A DNA stretch of 40,988 nucleotides from a virus: the IMG/VR virus record IMGVR_UViG_3300043419_000291, positions 1 through 40,988 of that record. One strand, given 5' to 3'. Shown in pieces: positions 29,701 to 38,005 of this stretch; the stretch's first letter is position 1; every line of letters starts with the position of its first letter. The translations under genes and the position numbers were made by a program. The notes beneath the pieces were generated by a model. The model did not search any database. It worked only from the letters and a program-made list of their open reading frames with translations, and was not told where the DNA came from.

Positions 29701-31917
29701 ATTGCACGTATCCATATAGAGACAATGCTGCTTGATATGCGCAATACTTTTCATGGTGGACCTAAGTCTTTTAATGAAGAACTGTGGACTTTACTTACAG
29801 CCAAGCATAACAACTTAGTTGCTTATGAAATGGAAAGCGGTAAGAAGATACTAGGCAAGTGGTCTAAGGTTTCTAACTCTGTTACATTTGATGAGTTTGA
29901 AAAGGCTACAGTAGGTAAGCAACCAGTTGGAGAAATCAATACATCTATTGAATTTCCTGCATTAGTACCAAAGGCTGAACTAGAATCAGCATGGGCTAAG
30001 GCTGGTAATGGAATTATGGAACAGATGGACCGTCAGGTTACAGGTTTGTTCCGTCAACCAGCAGTATTATCTACATATACACGCCTTCGTGAAGGCTACT
30101 CTGGACTACAAGATGAATACACTGCTCTTGTCTACAAGCAATTAAAGGCTGAACGCCCTAATATGCCAGATGATGTATTAATGGAACGTGCGGAAAATAT
30201 GGCACGTAAACGTTATACAGAAATTGCCATGTCAGAGGCTACTGATTCCGTTCTTAAGTATGTAGATAACCCAAATGTCCGTTCTAATCTTGCACTATCA
30301 ACTAGAACAGTTGCTCGTTTCTATCGCGCAACCGAAGATTTCTGGCGACGCTACTATCGTTTGATGCGAGAGAAGCCATTGCAGGTTATTTACCGTATGC
30401 GTTTAGCCCATCAAGGTCTATCTGCTCGTGGAGAGATTCACTATGATGAGAACAATGAACCGTATGTAGTATTACCTACAGATGCTATTATAAATGCAGC
30501 AGTAGAACCAACAATGCGCAAGTTAACTGGTTCATCATTTAAGGTTCCACAGTTTAATGATATTACTTTAAAGTTAAGATTGATTAACCCATCATTCTCA
30601 CCTGATGCTGGACAGCCATCACTATCTGGTCCTGTTGCGGCACTATCGTTTATTGGTTTTAAATCAATTCTTGGATATGCACCTGGACCTTTAAAGGCTC
30701 CAGCAGAAGAGTTTGCTAATGAGATTGATACATTTGCACTAGGTAATCTTGGTGACAATATGACAGTACAGCGTGCAATTGTTCCTTTGTTCTTGCAGAA
30801 TCTAAGAGACATCATGCCACGTATGGAACTATCACGTCAAGAAACTACTGCTGCTTTTCAGGCTATATCTTATATCCAAGCATTTGGTGATGAAAGTACA
30901 CGACTACCTGATAACCCAACAGATAAACAGAAGAACGAATACATTAAGAGTATCAAACTTGCATCACATAATATTGTTGCTGCTCGTGCTTTACTCGGTA
31001 TGATTTCTCCTATCTCGCCAACCTTGCGTGAAAGCAAGGGAGTTCCTGATTACATTAAGAACACTGGTATTACCAGTATGCGTGCAGAGTTCTATGACAT
31101 CCTTGCTGGTATCTCTAAGACAGAATCAGATGATGTATTCGATGCATATGAACTAGCAGTTGCTATGTTTGTTGGCAAGAATCCAAGAAAGATTATCTAC
31201 ACAGTGGCACGTAATGAAAGAAACACTAAGGTTCTTATTCAAAAGACTGACCAAATGAAGAGATGGTCTATCTACAATAAATCTTTTATTGACACATATG
31301 GTGAGGCAGCATTTGTATTTGCGCCACAAGTGGGCGACTATACAGCAGATGCTTATAGTTGGATGGAATCGCAAGACTTTATCAAGTCACCTAAACTTGA
31401 AGACTATCTAACTAATGTGCAAACAGCACAGTCTAAGCAGGCTTACTTTGATATTGCTCGTCAAGAAGAAGAAGCACTAGCAAATCAGGGCAGCATACCG
31501 GCACGTAAAGCAATTATTGCAGATGCAACTAATCGCCGTAATGCCTTAAAGATAGCAAACCCTATGCTTAACACAGCACTATCTACTGGTGGTTTTGAGG
31601 TTGGCACAGAGGAAGCAATTCTATCTTCAATTGAGCAAGCACTAGATGATAAGTCAACACCTATGTCTACTCAACTGCGAAAGAATATGGCTATATCAAC
31701 AAAGTTGATACGCGATTTTATCTCTTTCTCTAAAGACCCAGAGATGAAACTCATCTGGAACTTTACAGATGCTAAGCGCGAAAAGCGTAATGAAATTGAA
31801 ATGCTTCTATCAGACTTGATTAAAGCAGACCCATCTATCAGAGAGGCTAACCGAGCAGTGTTTGCACCTATCCTTGGATTCTACTCTCGTGACACCTACT
31901 CAGTTGGAGGCAAGTAA
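26737..31917 (+). CDS. Giant virion protein (1726 residues), putative internal/ejection protein
   Basis: By far the longest gene in the genome. The protein is mostly helical and charged, with no tape-measure-like repeats, no signal peptide and no clear transmembrane spans; a hydrophobic stretch near residue 690 (FVNFWTILTLFPRLGIRSAI) is a possible membrane-active region. I see no peptidase, lysozyme or polymerase motif that I can trust. It follows portal genes and precedes two further helical proteins and the scaffold. In podoviruses this position often holds internal virion proteins that are ejected with the DNA, so this is my best inference. It overlaps both neighbours by TAATG. Confidence 0.7.
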   Translation: MARIVKPVVAELSPNIYTAAKSANLSPEEQTIVEQFSFTVKNAKRLRAMDGKAAKQEFQNLTEDAQASIRAMYPNAEFAKDDPSVAQRLLGLGVSAVKLAGSPIIATFKTAIEYGKTINTGYSAVREIQQGASPTEGIEPLNALKLKNPFANTVWSQSYNGRELYDKGAVNRLETKHGKEKVFVAKGLLAGKTPGEIVEEYGKPDKNIADAIMTAFDEPDEFNIILGDVRYAQTSPGRDITRYALEARPTSAGGIITRILLNVGEKPENKKKIAEWEKKIKKRSGFIDAFYQIIVDPLTYITGGTTKIATKGGRLAENVMNQAKNGNYSGSIKQVFAEPDVRNLWNGDLGKLIKDYADAPNTAVKQNAYRTIAQNFPGFSDFKTVDTLAKNLETFDADGAEKFFGEINNVTLLLNGRVDGVTFMRNGIATARNQRHISGGMATAADAIFNPSATNAAVGSKLDKLQSKGMDTISILKTVGEDIDFGVNKAGVLTFSDIDKDIKTARRISEAIGRIAARNPAGSQIILGEDAIKTAENFRLVARQVFNRDLADFVTFEFINSNMDEQVVILRNLYASVMYRYGLHGTAEGTQLIEEVLKRTFNNRSGMTTTSRTEIPEDFASEVSTHALKIENDSRLLAARGIVQPSQIADAIGNLPYEQIIQVAAQTRRKNSIPALFDGATRNRYVSEFVNFWTILTLFPRLGIRSAIDETFMYALSAPARDLLNFARPSVKKEGAVLTALTGSKAAVGPIKRGINKAFRKGGAEEKLSIEERIRIPQDLAERLGVPVEEITHMQIREETVNRVFRMFGVDETSSNFSYIKEAFVYHPDVLNSMASSVAARTSLGGRFDKEIIDAVFTPSTLSQALNDASLKTGRKFRAISTEKLRSTNDKWLTLAHFDTWYRQFVPNTKSLGDNITVDPINAFFRNNGLRTTKDFATARTEMLEVIGVSYDYTTRQFSIKRPDTIKKFLNLFGDSLYFSQRGVQPAEIARIHIETMLLDMRNTFHGGPKSFNEELWTLLTAKHNNLVAYEMESGKKILGKWSKVSNSVTFDEFEKATVGKQPVGEINTSIEFPALVPKAELESAWAKAGNGIMEQMDRQVTGLFRQPAVLSTYTRLREGYSGLQDEYTALVYKQLKAERPNMPDDVLMERAENMARKRYTEIAMSEATDSVLKYVDNPNVRSNLALSTRTVARFYRATEDFWRRYYRLMREKPLQVIYRMRLAHQGLSARGEIHYDENNEPYVVLPTDAIINAAVEPTMRKLTGSSFKVPQFNDITLKLRLINPSFSPDAGQPSLSGPVAALSFIGFKSILGYAPGPLKAPAEEFANEIDTFALGNLGDNMTVQRAIVPLFLQNLRDIMPRMELSRQETTAAFQAISYIQAFGDESTRLPDNPTDKQKNEYIKSIKLASHNIVAARALLGMISPISPTLRESKGVPDYIKNTGITSMRAEFYDILAGISKTESDDVFDAYELAVAMFVGKNPRKIIYTVARNERNTKVLIQKTDQMKRWSIYNKSFIDTYGEAAFVFAPQVGDYTADAYSWMESQDFIKSPKLEDYLTNVQTAQSKQAYFDIARQEEEALANQGSIPARKAIIADATNRRNALKIANPMLNTALSTGGFEVGTEEAILSSIEQALDDKSTPMSTQLRKNMAISTKLIRDFISFSKDPEMKLIWNFTDAKREKRNEIEMLLSDLIKADPSIREANRAVFAPILGFYSRDTYSVGGK

Positions 31918-33152
31918 TGGAAGAAAAGTTAAGTCCTAATAAGACTGGAACTCTTACCAAAGAGACTCAAACTGTTAAGGATATGCAGGAAGACTTTGGA
32001 GCCGGTGGTAAATATACCATTACTCAGGCTGGTAATACTTGGATTCTAAATTCAAATGATAATACTGGCGAACGCTTTATGTTTGTTGATAGTTCTGGAA
32101 ACTATCAAGTACTAAATGCGGACCAAGTTCGTTCAGCATATGTAAAAGATGCTGCTGCTCGTGGTGGTATTGATGGTCTAAGAAACCGTTTATACAAGGC
32201 TGGCTTCATGAATGAAGTTGAGTACAGGTCAAAAGATGCTACAGCATTAAATGCTGGAATTGTTAAGGCTGCACGTAAGATAACGATAGATGCAGTTACA
32301 AACTTTACGGATACAGAAACTCCTTTAGTTTCATCATTTGATAGTTTCTTAAGCAGAGAAGCCCAATACAATGCATTAGGTGATGGTCCATCTGCCAATG
32401 TTAATATGTCTACTCGTACACAGACAGACCAAGATATTGATGAATTCTTTACAGAGTATCTAGGTCGTAGAGCAACTCAATCTGAAAAGGTAGACTACTT
32501 TAACCGTGTATCAAAAGAAGAAAAAAATGCTGTTAGAAAAAGTAGCGTAAAAGATGGTAAGCAGGTTACAGTTGGTGAGTATCTTGACCAAACAGATTAC
32601 TATCGTATTCGTTCTGAAGTATTAAAGCCAGCAGTTAAAGGCACAGCAATTGAAGATATTACTCAAGGCAATGGAAAAATTGCTAAAGATGTAGCGGACA
32701 TTAAAGCGTATGCTGCTGATTATGGTATTAGATTAGATACTAAGCAGGCTTTGGACAAAGTTTATTCAGGTCTAACGCCAGGTAAGTCACTAACAACTGG
32801 CAATCTTGATAGCCAGAAGGCTGCAATTAAAGAAATGTCAAAGGCTTTTTATGGCAAGTTGTCTCCACTTATTGACCAAGGGGTCAAGGTTTCAGATATT
32901 GCTAACCAGTTTGCGTACTACAAAGGTCAGACACTTGAGTTACCTGATAATGCAGTAAGCATATTTGATGAAGATATCCAGAATGCTCTTAAGAATGAGG
33001 GCAAGGATGGAGTCATGACGCTGACCGATTATCAGAAGTTATTACGTAATGACCCAAAAACAAAATCAGTTTGGTTAAAGACAAAGAACGCTAAAGAAGA
33101 AGCATCAAACTATGCTAATGAAATTCTTAAGTCGTTCGGATTGATAGGATAA
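31917..33152 (+). CDS. Helical virion-module protein
   Basis: A 411-residue, mainly helical and charged protein. A short N-terminal beta part (GGKYTITQAGNTWILNSNDN, then FMFVDSSGNYQVLNA) comes before long helices. The segment DIDEFFTEYLGRRATQSEKV resembles a domain seen in structural proteins of other environmental phages. It is coupled by TAATG to the giant protein and to the next gene, so the three probably act together, perhaps in an internal core. No enzymatic motif. Confidence 0.65.
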   Translation: MEEKLSPNKTGTLTKETQTVKDMQEDFGAGGKYTITQAGNTWILNSNDNTGERFMFVDSSGNYQVLNADQVRSAYVKDAAARGGIDGLRNRLYKAGFMNEVEYRSKDATALNAGIVKAARKITIDAVTNFTDTETPLVSSFDSFLSREAQYNALGDGPSANVNMSTRTQTDQDIDEFFTEYLGRRATQSEKVDYFNRVSKEEKNAVRKSSVKDGKQVTVGEYLDQTDYYRIRSEVLKPAVKGTAIEDITQGNGKIAKDVADIKAYAADYGIRLDTKQALDKVYSGLTPGKSLTTGNLDSQKAAIKEMSKAFYGKLSPLIDQGVKVSDIANQFAYYKGQTLELPDNAVSIFDEDIQNALKNEGKDGVMTLTDYQKLLRNDPKTKSVWLKTKNAKEEASNYANEILKSFGLIG

Positions 33153-34345
33153 TGACTACTGCATCATATGGCACTAATTTTCGTAGAGCAGAAGAGGCTT
33201 CTAACGCAGAGGGTATGACTAAGGCTGCACTTGATTTTGCTTTAAAGAATGCAAAAGAAAATCCTACTAAAGCAAATCTTGCAATTCTTGCAGATACTAG
33301 CGCTGCCAGACAGCAAACGCTTATAGCACAAGGAAAGTCTCCAGAACAAATAGCAGAACAAGTAAAAGCAATAGTAGATGGTTTACCTGCTCAGACAGAA
33401 GAATTAAATAATATAATTAAAGAAGCAGATACTGCTATTGCTGGAGTCAATGCTGCTGGTGCAGAAGTTGTTGCTGCTGGTGGTACTTTTGAACCAGTAG
33501 GAAAAGATATTACAAAAGATGGTCGAGATGCTTTTGCTTTATTAGAGCAGACTTTTAAACAGTATGGCTTAGAAGAACTTGTTCCAGCAATTAAGCGTTA
33601 TATGTCAGATAATCTTGGTCCTAACCAGGCAACTCTTGAACTTAGAAAAGAACCAGCATATATTGCTCGATTCAAAGGTAATGATATTCGTCGCAATGCT
33701 GGACTTAATGCTCTTTCAGAATCTGAGTACCTAGCACTAGAAGATTCATATTCACAGACTCTGCGTGCGTTTGGTGTTCAAACCTATCTAGGTGCAGATG
33801 CAAAAACTCGACAGAAGGCTATGTCAGATATTATTGGAAGCGATATATCTGCAACTGAATTTAAAGATCGTATTGATACTGTTGTAACTCGTGTTACAAA
33901 TGCAGACCCTGCGGTTAAGCAGACACTTAGAACTTTTTATGATATTAAAGATGAAGACCTTACTGGGTATTTTTTAAACCCAAAAGAGAATCTTCCTAAA
34001 TTACAGGAAAAAGTAACTGCAGCAGAAATTGGTGCAGCAGCAAAAGCGCAAAGTCTTACAACTAGTGCTGCTAGTGCCGCTGCTTTAGCACAATTTGGAA
34101 TTACTAAAGAACAGGCACAGGCTGGCTACGCAACTATTGGCGAAGTAATGCCAACTGCATCTAAGTTGGGTCAGATTTATAATGATGAATACACCCAGAG
34201 CACTGCAGAGCAAGAAGTATTTAAGGGTACTGCTTCCGCAAAGCGTAAACGTCAGCAACTTGCTGAACGAGAAGTAGCCTCATTCTCTGGCTCATCAGGA
34301 AGAGCAAGAACAGGACAGCCACAAACTAACTCTGGCATGTTCTAA
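33152..34345 (+). CDS. Helical virion-module protein
   Basis: A 397-residue, alanine-rich helical protein. Segments include QYGLEELVPAIKRYMSDN, KEPAYIARFKGNDIRRNAG and a C-terminal KRKRQQLAEREVASFSGSSG. The ARFKGNDIRRNAGLNALSES segment resembles repeats in phage internal or minor virion proteins, where short helices repeat with Y/F-x-x-RF. The C-terminal tail is low-complexity. It ends the run that starts with the giant protein; a 126-base gap follows before the scaffold gene. Confidence 0.65.
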   Translation: MTTASYGTNFRRAEEASNAEGMTKAALDFALKNAKENPTKANLAILADTSAARQQTLIAQGKSPEQIAEQVKAIVDGLPAQTEELNNIIKEADTAIAGVNAAGAEVVAAGGTFEPVGKDITKDGRDAFALLEQTFKQYGLEELVPAIKRYMSDNLGPNQATLELRKEPAYIARFKGNDIRRNAGLNALSESEYLALEDSYSQTLRAFGVQTYLGADAKTRQKAMSDIIGSDISATEFKDRIDTVVTRVTNADPAVKQTLRTFYDIKDEDLTGYFLNPKENLPKLQEKVTAAEIGAAAKAQSLTTSAASAAALAQFGITKEQAQAGYATIGEVMPTASKLGQIYNDEYTQSTAEQEVFKGTASAKRKRQQLAEREVASFSGSSGRARTGQPQTNSGMF

Positions 34346-34471
34346 ATAAAAATCCCTAGACGGACCGACTAGCCCCGTCAGGCGTAAAAGACTAGGAGTA
34401 GAAGCCAGCCAGTTTCCCCGAACTGTAACTGTGGTCTGCGAAACTAACAACGATAGAAGGGTGAGGTTGCT
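34346..34471 (+). promoter_or_regulatory. Gap before the scaffold/capsid genes with nested inverted repeats
   Basis: The 126 bases hold no gene. GACGG (34359-34363) pairs with CCGTC (34375-34379), and CCTAG (34355-34359) could pair with CTAGG (34392-34396) around it. There is no T run after them. It is the largest gap in the plus-strand unit apart from the divergent region, so separate control of the abundant scaffold and capsid proteins is plausible. No convincing -35/-10 pair was found. Confidence 0.35.
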
Positions 34472-34963
34472 ATGAGCAACAACAACAACTGGGATAATGA
34501 CGACGACCTAGATATGTATAACGAAGTCAATCAAGACGAAACGAATGGTATTAAAGACCTTCGTAGAGCCAAGAAAGCCGACGAAAAACGTATCAAAGAA
34601 CTCACAGAAAAGTTGGAAATGTTTGAACGCCAACAGCGTGAGACTACAGTTAAGTCAGTCCTAGAATCCAAGGGAGTCAACTCCAAGGCTGCCCGTCTAA
34701 TCCTTAAGGATTTAGATGAAGTCAACGAAGAGTCAGTTAATACTTGGCTCCGCGAAAATGGAGATATTGTCGGATATACCGAACCAGTAGAAGAAGAGGC
34801 TAAGCCAAACGTGCGCGAGTTTACTCGCCAAGATGGTGCAACTCAATTTGCTGCGACTCCCGACGTTTCAGATGAATATGTTGATATGTTACAAAACTAT
34901 GACGGACACTCTGAAGAGGAATTACTATCCATAATCCAGAGCATCTCTAACAAGATGCAATAA
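34472..34963 (+). CDS. Capsid scaffolding protein
   Basis: A 163-residue acidic protein with the make-up of a scaffold: a disordered acidic N terminus (NNNNWDNDDDLDMYNEVNQD), a coiled-coil region (about 28-62, KKADEKRIKELTEKLEMFER) and a C-terminal helix (HSEEELLSIIQSISNKM). It lies directly before the major capsid gene, the classic position. It would guide procapsid assembly and then leave. No protease motif was seen in it. Confidence 0.8.
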   Translation: MSNNNNWDNDDDLDMYNEVNQDETNGIKDLRRAKKADEKRIKELTEKLEMFERQQRETTVKSVLESKGVNSKAARLILKDLDEVNEESVNTWLRENGDIVGYTEPVEEEAKPNVREFTRQDGATQFAATPDVSDEYVDMLQNYDGHSEEELLSIIQSISNKMQ

Positions 34964-34985
34964 CCCAGAAAGAAGGTATTGGCAA

Positions 34986-36173
34986 ATGGCTGATAACTTT
35001 ACAACTTCAACCTCTGGTTTAGGTTCCAATCTTGTAACTTTGGCATACGATAAGTTGATTGAACTCAACCTTCGTTCAGTGCCACAGTTCCGCGCAATCG
35101 CGGACAAGAAAATTGGAAGCCCAACCCACGACGGTTCTTCAATCCGTTTCCAGTTTCACAATGATATTGCTGACACCACAATTGCTGGTGCAACACTCGA
35201 TGAAACTGTAGACCCAGATGCAGTAGCACTTCCATCAACTACAACACTAGATGTCGCTCAGACAGAACTAGGTCGCGTAGTGCTCCCAACACGCAAGTTG
35301 TCACTTATGTCACTTGCAGATGTTGACCCATGGATTGCTAACGCAGTTGCGTTCAACATGGCAACAACACTAGACAATGGTGTTGCTGCTATTCTTGATG
35401 CAGGTACAAACGTCATCCGCGAATCCGCTGGTGCACTTTCAACAACTGCTGCTAAGTCAACAATCGTAGCAACAGACACATTTAAGGGACGCGACGTACG
35501 TTACGCTGTAACAAAGTTGCGTGCTTCAAACGTTGTTCCACGTGGCGGAATGTATGTTTCATACATCCACCCAGAAGTCTCACACGACCTTCGTACAGAG
35601 ACAGGTAACAACATCTGGCGTACACCACACGAGTACCAGAACGCTGGTCCACTATTTGCTGGTGAACTAGGCGCATGGGAAGGTGTTCGTTTTATCGAGA
35701 CACCACGCATGACTAACTCAATCTCAGGTGGTGCTCTAACAGCACTTGCTACTGCTCCTGCAGTAAGTGGTGTTTCAGGTGCATTCACAATCGTTGCAGC
35801 AAACGCTGCATTCGGTGGTCTTGCTGAGGTCGGAGATGCTATCTCTGGTACAAACGTAGGTTCAGGTGCTTTGATTACAGCAATCTCAGTTGGCGCTACA
35901 AACACAACATTCACTGTGTCTGTTGCTAACTCAGGAACTGTTGGAACAAACACTCTTACAGTTACACCAAAGGCTCGTGTTTACAACACTTACGTACTAG
36001 GACAGCAAGCACTTGCTGAAGCAGTATGGAAGGAACCAGGCATTGAGTTTGGTAACGTTGTAGATAAGTTGAACCGCTTCCGCCCAGTCGGCTGGCATGG
36101 AATTATCAACTGGTCTATCTACCGTCAAGAGGCGCTATACCGCATCGAGACTGCTTCATCAGTTCGTCCATAA
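34986..36173 (+). CDS. Major capsid protein
   Basis: A 395-residue protein after the scaffold gene. The N-terminal part (NLVTLAYDKLIELNLRSVPQ, then GSSIRFQFHNDIADT) and the segment RDVRYAVTKLRASNVVPRGG, followed by YVSYIHPEVSHDLR, have the look of the HK97-fold capsid proteins of the N4-gp56/P22-like groups. Residues about 243-320 are a separate Ala/Gly/Thr-rich beta domain that seems inserted before the final strands (ARVYNTYVLGQQALAEAV and the C-terminal part). The inserted domain may be exposed on the capsid surface. The gene has an AAGGTA-like site; two hairpins follow its stop. Confidence 0.88.
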   Translation: MADNFTTSTSGLGSNLVTLAYDKLIELNLRSVPQFRAIADKKIGSPTHDGSSIRFQFHNDIADTTIAGATLDETVDPDAVALPSTTTLDVAQTELGRVVLPTRKLSLMSLADVDPWIANAVAFNMATTLDNGVAAILDAGTNVIRESAGALSTTAAKSTIVATDTFKGRDVRYAVTKLRASNVVPRGGMYVSYIHPEVSHDLRTETGNNIWRTPHEYQNAGPLFAGELGAWEGVRFIETPRMTNSISGGALTALATAPAVSGVSGAFTIVAANAAFGGLAEVGDAISGTNVGSGALITAISVGATNTTFTVSVANSGTVGTNTLTVTPKARVYNTYVLGQQALAEAVWKEPGIEFGNVVDKLNRFRPVGWHGIINWSIYRQEALYRIETASSVRP

Positions 36174-36215
36174 TCTAAGTATTTAGATTGGTGGGGCAGA
36201 GGGAAACTTCTGCCC
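36172..36215 (+). promoter_or_regulatory. Two hairpins after the capsid gene
   Basis: AATCTAA/TTAGATT (36172-36178 and 36183-36189), beginning at the capsid stop codon, and GGGCAGA/TCTGCCC (36194-36200 and 36209-36215) are both perfect seven-base-pair stems. No T run follows the second. They could protect the capsid mRNA end or lower downstream transcription. Confidence 0.6.
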
Positions 36216-36242
36216 TATCTATAAAACGGCTTAGGAGGCTAC

Positions 36243-36494
36243 ATGGCATACAAATTTACAACACCTACAATCAGCGAAGGACCTGCTGGTGAAGGGCGTT
36301 TATTCAGTCGCTATAGGCTTGTGCGTGGCATAACAGTACTTAAGATAGAGGGAGAGTATTACGAAATTCGATTTCCTTCCTCAGAAGAAATTGCAGAGGC
36401 AGATGTTGCGTATATCGGGGGATATTCGTATGAAGTCAGCCTAGGAGAAAAGACAGACCTTGAGGCTGCAGGATACGACGTGGAGACTATATAA
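36243..36494 (+). CDS. Small head protein
   Basis: An 83-residue, beta-rich protein (FSRYRLVRGITVLKIEGEYY, EIRFPSSEEIAEADVAYIGG). It has a strong ribosome binding site (AGGAGG) and follows the capsid hairpins. The size, beta pattern and position fit a head-completion or decoration protein, but no family is recognised. Confidence 0.68.
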   Translation: MAYKFTTPTISEGPAGEGRLFSRYRLVRGITVLKIEGEYYEIRFPSSEEIAEADVAYIGGYSYEVSLGEKTDLEAAGYDVETI

Positions 36495-36932
36495 GTGTGT
36501 GAACATATCAGTAAGGTAATTGAATGGGGATTTACTGACGCTCACGATTTTAAAGTTACAAAGTATGGATGCTTAAACTGCAATGAAGTTTCGGACGTAC
36601 CATTCTTGTCAAAAACAATCGTTGTTGACCATACCACTTGTGGTGGACCAGAGGTCTGCTTCGGATGCAAAGCAACAGGACTCTTGTTGAATACTGGAGA
36701 TGCTTCTTCACAGAAGCAAACTAGCAACAAGAAGTGGGAAGGCGAATTAAAAGCCTACCGCAAGGCAAGGTCTGAAGGAATACAACCAGCAGGCACAACT
36801 TTAAAATCAATTCAAGAGGCTCAGAGAGCATCTGATTCTATGGGTACTGCTTATAACGCTAATACCATGCCTGATACAAACATAATCCAAAATAAAACAG
36901 TATCTAAACTCAAAGAAGTAGGAGCAATATAA
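36495..36932 (+). CDS. Head-module protein with a Cys-rich N terminus
   Basis: A 145-residue protein starting at a GTG directly after the previous stop. The N-terminal half has cysteines at 2, 26, 29, 49, 55 and 58 (YGCLNCNEV, then EVCFGCKATG), likely one or two zinc sites. The second half is helical and basic (KWEGELKAYRKARSEGIQPA, then LKSIQEAQRASDSMG). Proteins with this half are, as far as I recall, found near capsid genes in other phages. Its role, perhaps in DNA packaging or head completion, is not known. It ends in TAATG with the next gene. Confidence 0.65.
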   Translation: MCEHISKVIEWGFTDAHDFKVTKYGCLNCNEVSDVPFLSKTIVVDHTTCGGPEVCFGCKATGLLLNTGDASSQKQTSNKKWEGELKAYRKARSEGIQPAGTTLKSIQEAQRASDSMGTAYNANTMPDTNIIQNKTVSKLKEVGAI

Positions 36933-37123
36933 TGCCAATGTTCGGAGCAAAGAAGTTTCCATATACACCAGCAGGTAAAAAGGCAGCAAAGGCTTATGCC
37001 GCTGGCGAGAAGATGGAATCCAAGTCTGAGAAGATGATGGAAATGAAAAAGGGTATGAAAAAGAAGGCTGTTAAAAAGTCTGCTAAGAAGGCAATGCCTA
37101 AGAAGATGGGCAAGAAGAAGTAA
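36932..37123 (+). CDS. Small Lys/Met-rich basic protein
   Basis: A 63-residue protein starting MPMFGAKKFPYTPAGKKAAK and then almost entirely Lys, Met, Ala and Ser (KKGMKKKAVKKSAKKAMPKK). The N-terminal KFPYTPAG-x-K/A-A motif is seen in small phage head proteins. Charge-neutralising DNA binding is a reasonable inference. It is linked by TAATG to both neighbours. Confidence 0.65.
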   Translation: MPMFGAKKFPYTPAGKKAAKAYAAGEKMESKSEKMMEMKKGMKKKAVKKSAKKAMPKKMGKKK

Positions 37124-37437
37124 TGAAGAAGCCAAAGCCTGCACCACGCGCTACAAAGCGCGGTACTCCAGCACCTATGCCTAAGAAAACATTAAAGCCA
37201 GGCGAAGGTCAACGTCGCCCTGCTGGTCCAATTACAAAGAAACCAATGGCTGCTAAGACAAAGAACAGTGGTCCAACAATAGTTTTTGGAGATGGAAGCA
37301 CTGTTGGTCTTAAAGACATTGGTAAGGTAAAGCCAACACCAAAGGCTGTTAAGCCTAAGCCACTTCCTACAATATCTAACAAAGAGTATTTTAAACGACA
37401 GAAAGAATATGTCGATTCAATGAAAAAGAAAAAGTAA
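37123..37437 (+). CDS. Basic Pro/Lys-rich protein
   Basis: A 104-residue basic protein, rich in Pro, Lys and Thr (KKPKPAPRATKRGTPAPMPK). The middle has a short hydrophobic piece (GPTIVFGDGSTVGLKDIG) and the end is helical (NKEYFKRQKEYVDSMKKKK). It is coupled at both ends by TAATG. No recognised family; it is part of the run of basic proteins between capsid and connector genes. Confidence 0.62.
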   Translation: MKKPKPAPRATKRGTPAPMPKKTLKPGEGQRRPAGPITKKPMAAKTKNSGPTIVFGDGSTVGLKDIGKVKPTPKAVKPKPLPTISNKEYFKRQKEYVDSMKKKK

Positions 37438-37610
37438 TGAAAAAGCATCCAGGATTCAAAGCGGTACAGAAAAAGATTGCTGCTCGTCAAGGTGTATCAA
37501 TGGCAGGTGCGGGTGCAATTCTCGCTTCATCTGCTAGAAAAGCATCTAAGCAGGCTGTAGCAAAGAACCCACGCTTAAAGCGTGTTACAGGAGTTAAGAA
37601 GGGCAAGTAA
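37437..37610 (+). CDS. Small basic phage protein (HPGFKAVQKKIA type)
   Basis: A 57-residue protein starting MKKHPGFKAVQKKIAARQGV, then GAGAILASSARKAS and NPRLKRV. I recall this pattern from small proteins in many phages of marine and freshwater bacteria. It is highly basic and probably helical with one small hydrophobic patch. It is coupled by TAATG to both neighbours. A DNA-binding or head-associated role is inferred. Confidence 0.68.
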   Translation: MKKHPGFKAVQKKIAARQGVSMAGAGAILASSARKASKQAVAKNPRLKRVTGVKKGK

Positions 37611-38005
37611 TGGCATACACCAAGGCAGCACTTAGAGAGCGTTTAAAGAACCAGATTATGGCTGGCTCCAAAGGTGGCAAGCCTGGTCAGTGGTCTGCTC
37701 GTAAGGCTCAACTTTTAGGTCAGGCTTACAAGAAAGCAGGTGGTGGGTACTCGGGTCCTAAGACTAAGGTTCAGGCTTCTCTGTCCAAGTGGACTAAAGA
37801 GAAGTGGGGTACTAAGTCAGGTAAGCCCAGCACACAGGGGTCAAAGGCTACTGGTGAGCGTTACCTTCCTAAGAAGGCTAGAGAGGCTCTATCAGCCTCT
37901 GAGTACGCTAAAACTACCGCTGCAAAGCGGGCTGGCATAAAGCAGGGCAAGCAGTTTGTAAGACAACCAAAATCTATTGCAAAGAAGACGGCTAAATTCA
38001 GATGA
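37610..38005 (+). CDS. DUF5872-like basic protein
   Basis: A 131-residue basic protein with the pattern GSKGGKPGQWSARKAQLLGQ, then AYKKAGGGYSGPKT, SLSKWTKEKWGT, RYLPKKAREAL and KQGKQFVRQP. This matches what I remember of DUF5872, a domain found in tailed phages and in large algal viruses. Its biochemical role is unknown. The gene begins in a TAATG overlap and ends in an ATGA overlap. Confidence 0.7.
   Translation: MAYTKAALRERLKNQIMAGSKGGKPGQWSARKAQLLGQAYKKAGGGYSGPKTKVQASLSKWTKEKWGTKSGKPSTQGSKATGERYLPKKAREALSASEYAKTTAAKRAGIKQGKQFVRQPKSIAKKTAKFR

Noticed and set aside
35501-35953. 150-residue minus-strand open frame inside the capsid gene
   Set aside because: It is a shadow of the Ala/Thr/Gly-rich capsid coding sequence with no supporting signals.
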